A stretch of DNA of 64,000 bases from Bacteroidaceae bacterium (GTDB lineage: Bacteria; Bacteroidota; Bacteroidia; Bacteroidales; Bacteroidaceae). The stretch is taken from assembly GCA_017469925.1 (NCBI GenBank), contig JAFUFK010000017.1, positions 26,183-90,182 of the forward strand. Direction: 5' to 3'. Shown here piece by piece: positions 9,812 through 17,841 of the stretch. The translations under genes and the position numbers were made by a program. A model generated the notes under the pieces. That model had not been told where the DNA came from. It made no database searches and was given only the letters and a program-made list of their open reading frames with translations. Numbering within the stretch: position 1 is the stretch's first letter; every line of letters starts with the position of its first letter.

Positions 9812-10579
9812 TTATCTTATGAACCCACGCTTTTCGGTGTCTTTGATAAAGTCGAGGATGTACTCGGTCTCGGGCGTGATTCCGATTTCACTCTTCACGC
9901 GTTCCACCTTGTCAGCCAGCAGGCCTTCGCCCATGATAATCATAAAGGTGCGGTGGAGTAGGTCGATGGTCTCGCGAGAGAATCCCCTGCGCCGCAACCC
10001 CACGAGGTTGAGACCGCAATAGCTTGCCGGTTCGCGTGCCGTCATGGTGTAGGGCAGAATGTTCTGATTGACTTTCGAACCGCCACCCACCATGGTGTAG
10101 CCACCGATGCGACAGAACTGGTGCACCAAGACGTGAGCACTCAGGATGGCATTGTCGTCGATGACAACCTCGCCTGCCAACTTTGTGCCGTTGCCGATGA
10201 TACAACCGTTGCCCACGATAGTGTCGTGAGCCACGTGCATGCCTTCCATCAGGAGGTTATTGGAGCCGACCACCGTTTTGCCCTTGGCTTTTGTACCTCG
10301 GTTGATGGTCACGTTCTCGCGAATCTTATTGTTGTCACCAATCTCGGCAGTGGTTTCTTCGCCCACGAACTTCAGGTCCTGCGGAATGGCACTAATGACG
10401 GCTCCAGGGAAAATGATATTGCCATTGCCGATACGTGCACCATAGAGCACGGTGACACTATTCATCAGGGTGTTGTTGTCGCCAATGACCACGTTCTTGT
10501 CGATGTAACAGAATGGGCCTATCTCGCAGTTCTCGCCAATCTTGGCTTCGGGATGTATGTATGCTAAAGGACTAATCAT
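9812..10579 (-). CDS. lpxA: Acyl-ACP--UDP-N-acetylglucosamine O-acyltransferase
   Basis: A 255-residue left-handed beta-helix acyltransferase doing the first step of lipid A synthesis, adding a hydroxyacyl chain to UDP-GlcNAc. Hexapeptide repeats run from residue 1 to about 190 (IHPEAKIGENCEIGPFCYID...). VAHDTIVGNGCIIGNG holds the catalytic His region and GLNLVGLRRRGFS is the family's C-terminal signature. It follows lpxC/fabZ by 25 bp in the conserved Bacteroidota order lpxD-lpxC/fabZ-lpxA. Confidence 0.95.
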   Translation of the reverse strand: MISPLAYIHPEAKIGENCEIGPFCYIDKNVVIGDNNTLMNSVTVLYGARIGNGNIIFPGAVISAIPQDLKFVGEETTAEIGDNNKIRENVTINRGTKAKGKTVVGSNNLLMEGMHVAHDTIVGNGCIIGNGTKLAGEVVIDDNAILSAHVLVHQFCRIGGYTMVGGGSKVNQNILPYTMTAREPASYCGLNLVGLRRRGFSRETIDLLHRTFMIIMGEGLLADKVERVKSEIGITPETEYILDFIKDTEKRGFIR

Positions 10580-10604
10580 ATCAATTTTACTATTTGACGA
10601 TTTA

Positions 10605-11993
10605 CTATTTATTTTTTATCACTTGTGCGGTCAGGGTGGCTTCTGCCACGCAGCTCTCGCCCACGAAGGCATAGCCTTGCATCGAGACAATGCTGTGGGA
10701 CAGGGGCGTAATGATTTCCGCCCTGAAGATAAGGGTGTCGCCAGGAACCACCTTTTGGCGGAACTTCACGTTGTCGATGCGCAGGAAGTAGGTGCTGTAG
10801 CGTTCGGGCTCGTCGAGTCCGCTCAACACCAAAATACCACCCGTCTGAGCCAAAGCTTCGACGATGAGCACGCCGGGCATGACTGGCTCCTGCGGGAAGT
10901 GGCCTTGGAAGAAGGGTTCGTTGGCTGTGATATTTTTAATGCCGACCACTACTTTCTTATCGAGGGCAATAATTTTATCAACCAATTGCATTGGGTAGCG
11001 GTGGGGCAATATTTCCCGAATTCGAATGTTGTCTATAACGGGCTTCTTGTTGGGGTCGTAGATAGGGGCCTGCACCTCGTTCTTACGGATTTCCTTACGC
11101 ATCAGTCGGGCAAACTTGTTATTGACGGTGTGCCCGGGTCGGGTGGCAATTATGCGTCCCTTGATGGGTTTCCCTATCAGGGCCATGTCGCCAATGATGT
11201 CAAGCAGTTTGTGGCGGGCAGGTTCGTTCTCCCATACCAAGGGCTTGTGTTGGATGTATCCCAACACGTTGGCATCGTGGTGCTCGGCCCCTGTCTTGTC
11301 GCAAAGTTCGTCCAGGGCTTCCTGAGTGGTCTGGCGCTCATAGATGACAATGGCGTTGTCCAGGTCGCCACCCTTCACGAGACCTGCCTTTAGCAGGGGC
11401 TCAATCTCGCGCACAAAGACGAAGGTGCGTGCGGCGGCAATCTCCGTCTCGAAGTTCTCCATGTTGTCGAGCGTGGCAAACTGGCTGCTGATAAACTTCG
11501 ACTGGAAGTCTATCATCGTTGTAATGGAGAATTCCTCGTCGGGCAACAGGGTGATACACGAACCTGACGTTTCGTCCTTGATTTCTATCTTGCGTGTGAT
11601 GATGTAGTAATCCTTGTCGGCCTCCTGCTCCTTTATGCCCACGCGGCGGATTTCTTTTACGTAGAGTTCTGCGCTACCGTCGAGGATGGGGAATTCGGGA
11701 CCATCAACCTGTATGAGCACATTATCTACCCCCAGGGCATAGAGTGCTGCAAGTCCGTGTTCGATAGTGCTCACGCGAACGTCCTTTTTGCCCAATACCG
11801 TGCCTCGGGTAGTCTCGATGACATTCTCGGCTATGGCATCCAGCGTGGGTTGGTCGGGTAGGTCGGTGCGCTGTATCTTATAGCCATGATTCTCAGGGGC
11901 GGGGTTGAAGGTGACGGTGAGTTGCAATCCCGTGTGCAATCCCTTTCCGCTTAGGGAAAAGCTGCTGTTTAGTGTATTTTGCTTGTTTGTCAT
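10605..11993 (-). CDS. lpxC/fabZ: Bifunctional UDP-3-O-acyl-GlcNAc deacetylase / 3-hydroxyacyl-ACP dehydratase
   Basis: A 462-residue fusion usual in Bacteroidota. Residues 1 to about 305 are LpxC, the zinc deacetylase that commits the pathway to lipid A ([30 protein letters not shown] with a zinc-binding His, [12 protein letters not shown], and [15 protein letters not shown] with the second metal site). Residues from about 320 on are the hot-dog-fold FabZ dehydratase of fatty acid synthesis ([14 protein letters not shown] and [13 protein letters not shown] with the active His and Glu). The fusion links the two pathways that compete for hydroxyacyl-ACP. It overlaps lpxD by 4 bp. Confidence 0.97.
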   Translation of the reverse strand: MTNKQNTLNSSFSLSGKGLHTGLQLTVTFNPAPENHGYKIQRTDLPDQPTLDAIAENVIETTRGTVLGKKDVRVSTIEHGLAALYALGVDNVLIQVDGPEFPILDGSAELYVKEIRRVGIKEQEADKDYYIITRKIEIKDETSGSCITLLPDEEFSITTMIDFQSKFISSQFATLDNMENFETEIAAARTFVFVREIEPLLKAGLVKGGDLDNAIVIYERQTTQEALDELCDKTGAEHHDANVLGYIQHKPLVWENEPARHKLLDIIGDMALIGKPIKGRIIATRPGHTVNNKFARLMRKEIRKNEVQAPIYDPNKKPVIDNIRIREILPHRYPMQLVDKIIALDKKVVVGIKNITANEPFFQGHFPQEPVMPGVLIVEALAQTGGILVLSGLDEPERYSTYFLRIDNVKFRQKVVPGDTLIFRAEIITPLSHSIVSMQGYAFVGESCVAEATLTAQVIKNK

Positions 11994-13051
11994 TTCTCTG
12001 CAATTAGTTTTTTCAATTCGGCGATTTCCTTCTCCATCTGATACACTTGCTTGCTCAGTTCAGGCAGGTTCTTGAAGACGGCACTCGACTTCCAGAAGTT
12101 GCGGAACTCAATGGCGGGAGTACCCTGTAGGGCGGTTCCTTCCTTCTTTACGCTGTTGGGAATGCCTGCCTGTGCACCAGCCTGTGTGCGGTCGGCTATG
12201 GTAGCGTGTCCGGCAATGCCTACTTGTCCGCCAAACATGCACCACTGGCCCACCTTCGTGCTTCCTGCTACGCCCACCTGAGCACTCATGACCGTGTGCG
12301 CTCCGATGTCGTCGTTATGGGCAATCTGCACCAGGTTGTCGAGTTTCACGCCCTTGCGAACGTAGGTGGAACCCATAGTGGAACGGTCCACACACGTGTT
12401 GGCTCCGATTTCCACATTATCCTCGATGGTGACAATGCCTATCTGCGGAATCTTCTCATAACCCTCCTCCGAAGGTGCAAAGCCGAATCCGTCGGCTCCA
12501 ATCACGCATCCGGCATGCAAGATGCAATTGCTGCCCACCTTGCAGTCGTGATAGACTACGGCGTTGCTGTATATCTCGGTGTTGTCCCCAACGCTTGCCT
12601 TTGCTCCGATGGTCACGTGGGGATGCAAGATGCACCCTTTGCCTACGACAGCCCCCTCGCCGATGGCTACAAAGGGACCAATGTAGCAATCCTCGCCAAC
12701 GCTTGCAGTCGGGTCGATGAAGGCGAGCGAACTGATGCCCTTTTTCTTGGGCTTCATGCTTTCCACGAGGGTGAGCAGCTTGGCTACCGTCTCGTAGGCG
12801 TTGTCCACGCGGATTAGGGTTGCCTTGGTTTCGCCCTCCAGTTGGAAGTCTTTATTCACGAGCACGATGCTGCTTTCTGTCTCATACAGATAGTGCTCAT
12901 ACTTAGCGTTGGCCAGAAACGAGATACAACCCGGTCGGCCTTCCTCAATCTTTGCGAAGTCGTTAACCTTGACTCCGGCATCTCCCTCAATTGTGCCTCC
13001 CACGAGGCCTGCTATTTGCTTTGCTGAAAATTCCATCTTATTATAATTCAT
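11990..13051 (-). CDS. lpxD: UDP-3-O-(3-hydroxyacyl)glucosamine N-acyltransferase
   Basis: A 353-residue enzyme adding the N-linked acyl chain in lipid A synthesis. An N-terminal uridine-binding domain (residues 1-100, [18 protein letters not shown]) is followed by a long hexapeptide beta-helix (residues about 105-310) with ADGFGFAP and [11 protein letters not shown], which carries the catalytic His, and a coiled C-terminal helix ([18 protein letters not shown]). It is the first gene of the lipid A run. The upstream gap is only an AT-rich ATAATTCACAATTC repeat, with no clear promoter box. Confidence 0.95.
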   Translation of the reverse strand: MNYNKMEFSAKQIAGLVGGTIEGDAGVKVNDFAKIEEGRPGCISFLANAKYEHYLYETESSIVLVNKDFQLEGETKATLIRVDNAYETVAKLLTLVESMKPKKKGISSLAFIDPTASVGEDCYIGPFVAIGEGAVVGKGCILHPHVTIGAKASVGDNTEIYSNAVVYHDCKVGSNCILHAGCVIGADGFGFAPSEEGYEKIPQIGIVTIEDNVEIGANTCVDRSTMGSTYVRKGVKLDNLVQIAHNDDIGAHTVMSAQVGVAGSTKVGQWCMFGGQVGIAGHATIADRTQAGAQAGIPNSVKKEGTALQGTPAIEFRNFWKSSAVFKNLPELSKQVYQMEKEIAELKKLIAEK

Positions 13052-13076
13052 AATTCACAATTCATAATGCATAATT
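13037..13076. repeat. ATAATTCACAATTCATAAT repeat, left of pyrF
   Basis: The gap between pyrF and lpxD is filled by the words ATAATTC, CACAATTC and ATAATGC. A copy in the same orientation lies on the other side of pyrF (13933-13966), and a looser version is at 49740-49775. It has no coding capacity. Confidence 0.7.
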
Positions 13077-13079
13077 GGG

Positions 13080-13931
13080 CTACGCCTTCATTCTTGCAAT
13101 CTCCTGTGCCATCTGTTGCTGCACTTCCTTAGCCTTCTCTGCGGCCACTTCGGCGAAGTCCTCGCCATTGGAGGCATAGATGATGGCGCGACTGGAGTTT
13201 ACAATAAGTCCGCAATCCGGGGTCATGCCGTAGCGGCAGACTTCCTCCAGGCTTCCGCCCTGTGCGCCGACGCCGGGCACGAGCAGGAAGTGACGGGGAG
13301 CCACCCGACGGATGTCCGTGAACATCTCACCGCGTGTGGCACCCACGACGTACATCATATTCCCGTCGTTACCCCATTCCTGACTTTTCAAGATGACTTT
13401 CTCAAATAATCTTTCCCCCTTTGTTTCCTCCCCCTCGGGGGAGGTCAGGAGAGGGGTCAGTTGGAAGTCGAACGAACCCTTGTTGCTGGTCAGTGCCAAC
13501 AGAATCACCCATTTGCCTTCGTGGCCAAGGAATGGTGTCACGCTGTCCTCGCCCATATAGGGAGCCACGGTCAGGGCATCGACGTCGTACTCGCCGAAGA
13601 ACGTCTGTGCATACATCTTCGAGGTGTTGCCGATGTCGCCACGCTTGGCGTCGGCTATGATGAACTGGTCGGGATACTGCTCGCGGATGTACCTGACGGT
13701 CTTTTCAAAAGCCATAAGTCCCTTCACGCCGTGTGCCTCGTAGAAGGCCAGGTTCGGCTTGTAGGCGATGCAATAGGGTGCTGTGGCGTCCACGATGGCT
13801 TTGTTGAACGCAAAGATGGGGTCTTCCTCCGAGAGCAAGTGTTGGGGTATCTTCTTGATGTCGGTGTCCAGTCCTACGCAGAGGAAACTCTGCTTGCGCC
13901 GGATGTTGTCTATCAGTTCTTGTCTGGTCAT
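13080..13931 (-). CDS. pyrF: Orotidine 5'-phosphate decarboxylase (UMP synthesis)
   Basis: A 283-residue enzyme for the last step of UMP synthesis. It shows [14 protein letters not shown] at the start, [15 protein letters not shown] near residue 92 with the catalytic Asp-Lys pair, and [11 protein letters not shown] in the phosphate-binding loop. This is the longer PyrF type usual in Bacteroidota. Residues about 159-169 ([11 protein letters not shown]) sit between FQLT and GERLFEKV, which normally nearly adjoin. They are encoded by a copy of the REP-like palindrome found elsewhere in this window, so this looks like an accepted in-frame insertion. The gene is flanked on both sides by ATAATTCACAATTC repeats. 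Confidence 0.95.
   Translation of the reverse strand: MTRQELIDNIRRKQSFLCVGLDTDIKKIPQHLLSEEDPIFAFNKAIVDATAPYCIAYKPNLAFYEAHGVKGLMAFEKTVRYIREQYPDQFIIADAKRGDIGNTSKMYAQTFFGEYDVDALTVAPYMGEDSVTPFLGHEGKWVILLALTSNKGSFDFQLTPLLTSPEGEETKGERLFEKVILKSQEWGNDGNMMYVVGATRGEMFTDIRRVAPRHFLLVPGVGAQGGSLEEVCRYGMTPDCGLIVNSSRAIIYASNGEDFAEVAAEKAKEVQQQMAQEIARMKA
13425..13455 (-). repeat. REP-like palindrome inside pyrF
   Basis: The minus strand reads GACCCCTCTCCTGACC then CTCCCCCGAGGGGGAGG, nearly identical (one difference over about 32 bases) to the plus-strand copy at 18427-18459 in the toprim gene. The core CCTCCCC/GGGGAGG forms a hairpin at 13427-13444. It is in frame within pyrF. Confidence 0.8.
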
Positions 13932-13932
13932 A

Positions 13933-13990
13933 TTTTATAATTCACAATTCATAATTCATAATTATCTCCTCGCCCGTTAAGGGAGAGGGG
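13933..13990. repeat. ATAATTCACAATTC repeat plus partial REP-like sequence between prfA and pyrF
   Basis: 13933-13966 repeats the words seen at 13037-13076. 13966-13990 (CTCCTCGCCCGTTAAGGGAG then AGGGG) resembles one arm of the REP-like family and ends against the prfA stop codon. Confidence 0.55.
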
Positions 13991-13993
13991 CTT

Positions 13994-15103
13994 TTACAAT
14001 GCTGCCTCCTTCATGCGTTCGGCATTCTCGGCCACGATGAGGTGGTCGATGCAGTCCTGTATCTGTCCGTCCATGAAGGCGGAGAGGTTGTAGATGGTGT
14101 AGCCGATGCGGTGGTCGGTGATGCGCCCTTGCGGATAGTTGTAGGTGCGTATCTTGGCCGAACGGTCGCCGGTGGAGACCATCGTCTTTCGGCGGCTGGC
14201 AATGTCGTCGATGTACTTCTGGTGCTCCTTGTCGTAGATGAAGGTGCGCAGGCGGGCCAAGGCGCGCTCCTTGTTCTTCGGCTGGTCGCGCGTCTCGGTA
14301 CATTCCACCAGGATTTCTTCCGTCTCGCCCGTGTTGGGGTTCGTCCACATGTAGCGGGCCCGGACGCCCGATTCCACTTTGTTCACATTCTGCCCACCGG
14401 CACCACTGGAGCGGAAGGTGTCCCACTTGATGGCCCCTTCGTTAATCTCCACGTCGAACTCCTCGGCTTCGGGCAGCACGGCCACGGTGGCGGCCGAGGT
14501 GTGCACGCGGCCCTGCGTCTCGGTGGCCGGCACGCGCTGTACGCGATGCACGCCCGACTCGTACTTCAGTATGCCGTAGGCCCCTTCGCCCGTCACGGAG
14601 AACACGATTTCCTTGTAACCTCCCGATGCCCCCTCGCTGAAGCTCGAGACGGAGGTCTTCCAACCCTTCGACTCGCAGTATTTCGAGTACATGCGGAACA
14701 GGTCGCCGGCGAACAGGGCCGCCTCGTCGCCTCCCGTGCCGCCCCGGATTTCCATGATGACGTTCTTGTCGTCCTCGGGGTCGGCAGGGATGAGCAGCAG
14801 TTTTATCTCTTCCTCCAGTTCGGGCAGTCGCCGTTCGCTCTGTGCCATTTCCTCGCGCAGCATCTCGCGGGTCTCGGGGTCGTCCTCCAGGGCCAGCATC
14901 TCCTTGGCGTCCTGCACGTTCTGCAGGTGTCCCATGTATTCCTTCCTGGCCTCCACGATGCGGCCCAGGTCCTTGTACTCCTTGGTCAGCTTCACGTAGC
15001 GCCGTTGGTCGCTTATGACGTTGGGGTCGGTAATGAGGGTCGATACCTCCTCGTATCGGGCCACCAGGCCTTCCAGCTTCTGTAACAATGAATTATTCTC
15101 CAT
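13994..15103 (-). CDS. prfA: Peptide chain release factor 1
   Basis: A 369-residue release factor that reads UAA and UAG and triggers peptide release. Seen: GGTGGDEAALFAGDLFRMY, the codon-recognition PAT tripeptide in VPATETQGRVHTSAA (RF1 type, as opposed to the SPF of RF2), and the GGQ motif in SSGAGGQNVNKVESGVR near residue 235. Length and motif order are normal. Confidence 0.97.
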   Translation of the reverse strand: MENNSLLQKLEGLVARYEEVSTLITDPNVISDQRRYVKLTKEYKDLGRIVEARKEYMGHLQNVQDAKEMLALEDDPETREMLREEMAQSERRLPELEEEIKLLLIPADPEDDKNVIMEIRGGTGGDEAALFAGDLFRMYSKYCESKGWKTSVSSFSEGASGGYKEIVFSVTGEGAYGILKYESGVHRVQRVPATETQGRVHTSAATVAVLPEAEEFDVEINEGAIKWDTFRSSGAGGQNVNKVESGVRARYMWTNPNTGETEEILVECTETRDQPKNKERALARLRTFIYDKEHQKYIDDIASRRKTMVSTGDRSAKIRTYNYPQGRITDHRIGYTIYNLSAFMDGQIQDCIDHLIVAENAERMKEAAL

Positions 15104-15129
15104 TTATGTTATTTCGCTCTATGTCGTTG

Positions 15130-15441
15130 TTATTTCAGTCCCTTTTTCAGTTGTTGGGGTTCCCGTCGGGTGTCCCATAAGTCGTCTATCTTTATGTGTT
15201 CCTTTTCTATGGTATATATCAATTTGTTTTGTTTGCTTATAACGATGCTGCGGTACTCCTTCTTCATTCCTTTCAGCAAGGGTTCAACTATTCCGGATTG
15301 AGGCATGGATTCAAGAACCGTCTCCCATTGGTGTGTGTTGTCCTGGAATTTTTTCAGTGCCCCCTGACCAAATTCCTGTCTGATGTATTTGGCCGCATCA
15401 AGCCATGACTGGTATGCTCGTTTCGTCCAGATTATTTTCAT
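15130..15441 (-). CDS. ParE/RelE-family toxin
   Basis: A 103-residue basic protein with the ParE/RelE fold pattern: IIWTKRAYQSWLDAAKYI at the start, a helical pair, then MKKEYRSIVISKQNKLIYTI and IKIDDLWDTRREPQ, the usual end of ParE-type toxins. It overlaps the upstream 85-residue gene by 4 bp (ATGA), the classic antitoxin-first arrangement. The target (gyrase or ribosome-bound mRNA) cannot be told. The pair sits between prfA and purM, both housekeeping genes. Confidence 0.75.
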   Translation of the reverse strand: MKIIWTKRAYQSWLDAAKYIRQEFGQGALKKFQDNTHQWETVLESMPQSGIVEPLLKGMKKEYRSIVISKQNKLIYTIEKEHIKIDDLWDTRREPQQLKKGLK

Positions 15442-15695
15442 AATGCACCTTGTTGCCGTACAAACTCATCCATCATGCTATGTACCTCTTCTTGGGTGAA
15501 GTATTCTCCAGCAGCATATTGTGCTTCGGATTCGGCCACGCGCTCGTGTAGTTCTTCGATGGTATAGGGTACTGCTCGTTCCTTTTTAGCGGAAAGCGCT
15601 AATAGTTGCTTGGCATACTCCGTGAGTTGCTCTTTCAGCAAGTCCGTGTTGTAGTAGCGAGGAATGTCAAGGGATAGGTTAATCGTTGCTGTCAT
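15438..15695 (-). CDS. Probable antitoxin of the ParE/RelE pair
   Basis: An 85-residue acidic, helical protein starting MTATINLSLDIPRYYNTDLL. The first 15 residues could be a short beta strand and the rest (KEQLTEYAKQLLALSAK..., EELHERVAESEAQYAAGEYF, EEVHSMMDEFVRQ) is a charged helix, including the EYFTQEEVHSMM text common in antitoxins that wrap around RelE-like toxins. The call rests mainly on its 4-bp overlap with the toxin gene. Confidence 0.65.
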   Translation of the reverse strand: MTATINLSLDIPRYYNTDLLKEQLTEYAKQLLALSAKKERAVPYTIEELHERVAESEAQYAAGEYFTQEEVHSMMDEFVRQQGAL

Positions 15696-15713
15696 ATGTT
15701 CCTTCTTTAATCT

Positions 15714-16925
15714 TTAATACTCAAAGGTTCCGAATTCGCTCTGGATGCAGAGGCTCTTCTTGCCTTCCTCGATGCGGCCTACGACCTGGGCGTCGATGTC
15801 GAAGCTCCGGGAGATGTCGATGACGCGCTGGGCATCTTCGGGGCTGACATAGACCTCCATGCGATGTCCCATGTTGAAGACCTTGTACATCTCCTGCCAG
15901 TCCGTCTGGCTCTCCTCCTGGATGATGCGGAACAGCGGCGGGATGGGGAACATGTTGTCCTTGACGACACGGCAATTCTCGCCTACGAAGTGCAACACCT
16001 TCGTCTGGGCGCCGCCCGTGCAGTGGACCATGCCGTGAATCCTGGGTCGCATCTCGTCCAGCATCTTCTTGATGACCGGAGCGTAGGTGCGGGTAGGGGA
16101 AAGGACGAGCTTGCCCACAGACCCCCCAACCCCCTTTAGGGGGAGAGAGGAGTCTGCCAAAGGGTTCCCCCTGAAGGGGGGTAGGGGGTCTGTTAGGCGG
16201 TACCGCCCGCTATACACCAGTTCTTCGGGCACGGCCTTGTCGTAACTTTCGGGATACTTCTCGGCCAGGTATTTCGAGAATACATCGTGCCGGGCCGAGG
16301 TCAGTCCGTTCGACCCCATGCCGCCGTTGTACTCCGTCTCGTAGGTAGCCTGTCCGAAACTGGCCAGACCCACGATTGCGTCGCCCGGACGGATGTTCCG
16401 GTTGTCGATGACGTCGCTGCGGCGCATGCGGCAGGTGACGGTCGAATCGACGATGATGGTGCGGACCAGGTCGCCCACGTCGGCCGTCTCGCCACCGGTG
16501 GCATAGATGCCGATGCCCATCTGGCGCATCTGCCCGAGCAGTTCGTCCGTGCCGTTGATGATGGCCGAGATGACCTCGCCCGGGATGAGCATCTTGTTCC
16601 GGCCGATGGTCGAGCTGACCAGTATGTTGTCCGTAGCACCCACGCAGAGCAGGTCGTCGGTGTTCATGATGAGGGCGTCCTGCGCGATGCCTTTCCAGAC
16701 GCTGAGGTCGCCCGTCTCGCGCCAGTACATGTAGGCCAGGCTCGACTTCGTCCCGGCCCCGTCGGCATGCATGATGTTGCAATACTCCGGGTCGCCGCCC
16801 AGGATGTCGGGGATAATCTTGCAGAAAGCCTGCGGATAGAGGCCTTTGTCGATGTTCCGGATGGCGTTGTGGACATCCTCCTTGGCGGCCGACACCCCGC
16901 GCAGCATATAGCGTTGTTTGTCCAT
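15714..16925 (-). CDS. purM: Phosphoribosylformylglycinamidine cyclo-ligase (AIR synthase)
   Basis: A 403-residue enzyme of de novo purine synthesis that closes the imidazole ring. Seen: DGAGTKSSLAYMYW, NTDDLLCVGA, GGETADVGDLVRTI and MVHCTGGAQTKVLHFV, with the Bacteroidota-type long N-terminus and the end SEFGTFEY. Residues about 244-269 (PLPPFRGNPLADSS...) lie between ELVYSGRYRLTD and GKLVLSPTRTYAPV, and are encoded by an inverted pair of REP-like sequences (16117-16193). The enzyme is about 15 residues longer than I expect for this family, consistent with an accepted in-frame insertion in a surface loop. Confidence 0.93.
   Translation of the reverse strand: MDKQRYMLRGVSAAKEDVHNAIRNIDKGLYPQAFCKIIPDILGGDPEYCNIMHADGAGTKSSLAYMYWRETGDLSVWKGIAQDALIMNTDDLLCVGATDNILVSSTIGRNKMLIPGEVISAIINGTDELLGQMRQMGIGIYATGGETADVGDLVRTIIVDSTVTCRMRRSDVIDNRNIRPGDAIVGLASFGQATYETEYNGGMGSNGLTSARHDVFSKYLAEKYPESYDKAVPEELVYSGRYRLTDPLPPFRGNPLADSSLPLKGVGGSVGKLVLSPTRTYAPVIKKMLDEMRPRIHGMVHCTGGAQTKVLHFVGENCRVVKDNMFPIPPLFRIIQEESQTDWQEMYKVFNMGHRMEVYVSPEDAQRVIDISRSFDIDAQVVGRIEEGKKSLCIQSEFGTFEY
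16117..16193. repeat. Inverted pair of REP-like sequences inside purM
   Basis: Arms of 28 bp at 16117-16144 and 16166-16193 (ACAGACCCCC...TTAGGGGGA against its complement with about three differences), separated by 21 bp. Each arm also has its own small hairpin (CCCCCTTTAGGGGG). The reading frame of purM passes through without a stop. Confidence 0.8.
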
Positions 16926-16993
16926 ACTTCTTATATAGCAGTTTAATTTGGGCGCTAAGATACGTAAAAAAAATGAATTGGGGAAATAATAAG

Positions 16994-17056
16994 GTTTAAA
17001 AGTTTAACCGTTTAAAAGTTTAACCGTTTAACCGTTTAAAAGTTTAACGGATTAAA
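16994..17056. repeat. AGTTTAACCGTTTAAA tandem repeat
   Basis: About three to four imperfect copies of a 16-bp word between the HU-like gene and purM. It is the reverse complement of the word repeated upstream of hsp20 (50445-50540). Nothing else is seen in this gap except the REP-like sequence next to it. Confidence 0.75.
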
Positions 17057-17101
17057 AAGCCCCTCCCCATTATGGGGGAGGGGTTGGGGAGAGGGTCCCT
17101 C
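17057..17101 (-). terminator. REP-like hairpin, possible terminator of the HU-like gene
   Basis: CCCCTCCCC-ATTAT-GGGGGAGGGG forms a 9-bp hairpin (17062-17085) beside a GGACCCTCTCCCC end that matches the REP-like family. It lies right at the stop of the HU-like gene. On the minus strand the hairpin is followed by GCTTTTTAATCC, so it could also work as a terminator. Confidence 0.55.
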
Positions 17102-17103
17102 TC

Positions 17104-17649
17104 TTAGGGCGTTACGTCGCCGGGGTCGCCGCTGCCGGAGCCGCCCTGCGACTCGCTGCCCGAGCCGCTGCCCGAGCCCGAGGCCTCGATGTCGGAGTTC
17201 AGGTCCTGCTTGGCCTTCTTGCGGGCCTCGGCAGCCTCCTTCAGGCTGACTACGTGCTCGAACTCGGCGTCGCCGAGGAGGTTCTTCATCTTGTCGGCGG
17301 GCGCGAAGCGCACGTTGACCTTCTTGATGAGGGCCGTGGTGAACTTCTCGGCGTCGGGGGCGCCCTCGCTGGAGAGGGTGACGCGGACGGTGGCCAGGTC
17401 GGCCAGCTGGACGCGCTTGCCGGCCAGGAGGAACTCGCGGACGCAGGCGGCCATGTCCTTCAGCAGGCCGAAGATGGTGCCGGGGGAGAATACCGAGTTG
17501 TGCTCTGCGATGTGCTCGGCCAGCATCTCGGTCGTCACCAGTTCGTCGCTCTGGGCGACGGCTACAATCATCTTCTCCGCGCCCTCTTCCCCGGGGTTCG
17601 AACTGCGAGCCGCCAGGCTGTACTTGATGCTACCAATTGTCTTGTTCAT
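17104..17649 (-). CDS. HU-like (HU-HIG) DNA-binding protein with Gly/Ser-rich tail
   Basis: A 181-residue protein counted from the ATG at 17649. The frame is open 58 codons further upstream, but that part is low-complexity Arg/Thr text and crosses the promoter, so the shorter start is preferred. It matches the Bacteroidales HU-like family: IKYSLAARSSNPGEEGAEK, VTTEMLAEHIAEHNSVFSPG, KRVQLADLATVRVTLSSEGA and KKVNVRFAPADKMKNLL. The last 25 residues are a Gly/Ser run (SGSGSGSESQGGSGSG) typical of flexible tails. Such proteins bind DNA, and in this order are often found with primase/DUF3987 genes of mobile or relic elements, as here. A promoter is seen at 17770-17800. Confidence 0.75.
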   Translation of the reverse strand: MNKTIGSIKYSLAARSSNPGEEGAEKMIVAVAQSDELVTTEMLAEHIAEHNSVFSPGTIFGLLKDMAACVREFLLAGKRVQLADLATVRVTLSSEGAPDAEKFTTALIKKVNVRFAPADKMKNLLGDAEFEHVVSLKEAAEARKKAKQDLNSDIEASGSGSGSGSESQGGSGSGDPGDVTP

Positions 17650-17769
17650 GGTGAATAGTTGTTTTTTAGTTGTTAGTAATAGTTGTTGTTGTTCGCCGTG
17701 GCGTGGGGTGGGGCTTGCCGTGGCGTTTCGCGACGTTCGCCGGGGCGTTTCCCCCCTTCTTCCACAATG

Positions 17770-17800
17770 TAAAGTTACTAAATAATCGGCAAATACGCAA
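17770..17800 (-). promoter_or_regulatory. Promoter of the HU-like gene
   Basis: The minus strand has TTG (17798-17800), 20 bases, then TAACTTTA (17777-17770), one base off TAnnTTTG. This predicts a 5' leader of about 115 bases that holds GC-rich CGCCxxGGCG hairpin words. Confidence 0.5.
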
Positions 17801-17841
17801 GCATTTCCGCCACTTTTTTTCAAGTAAAGGTTTAATTATTT

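Noticed and set aside
17650-17823. 58-codon N-terminal extension of the HU-like protein
   Set aside because: It contains the region of the predicted promoter and codes for low-complexity text; the family starts at the MNKTIGSIKY end.
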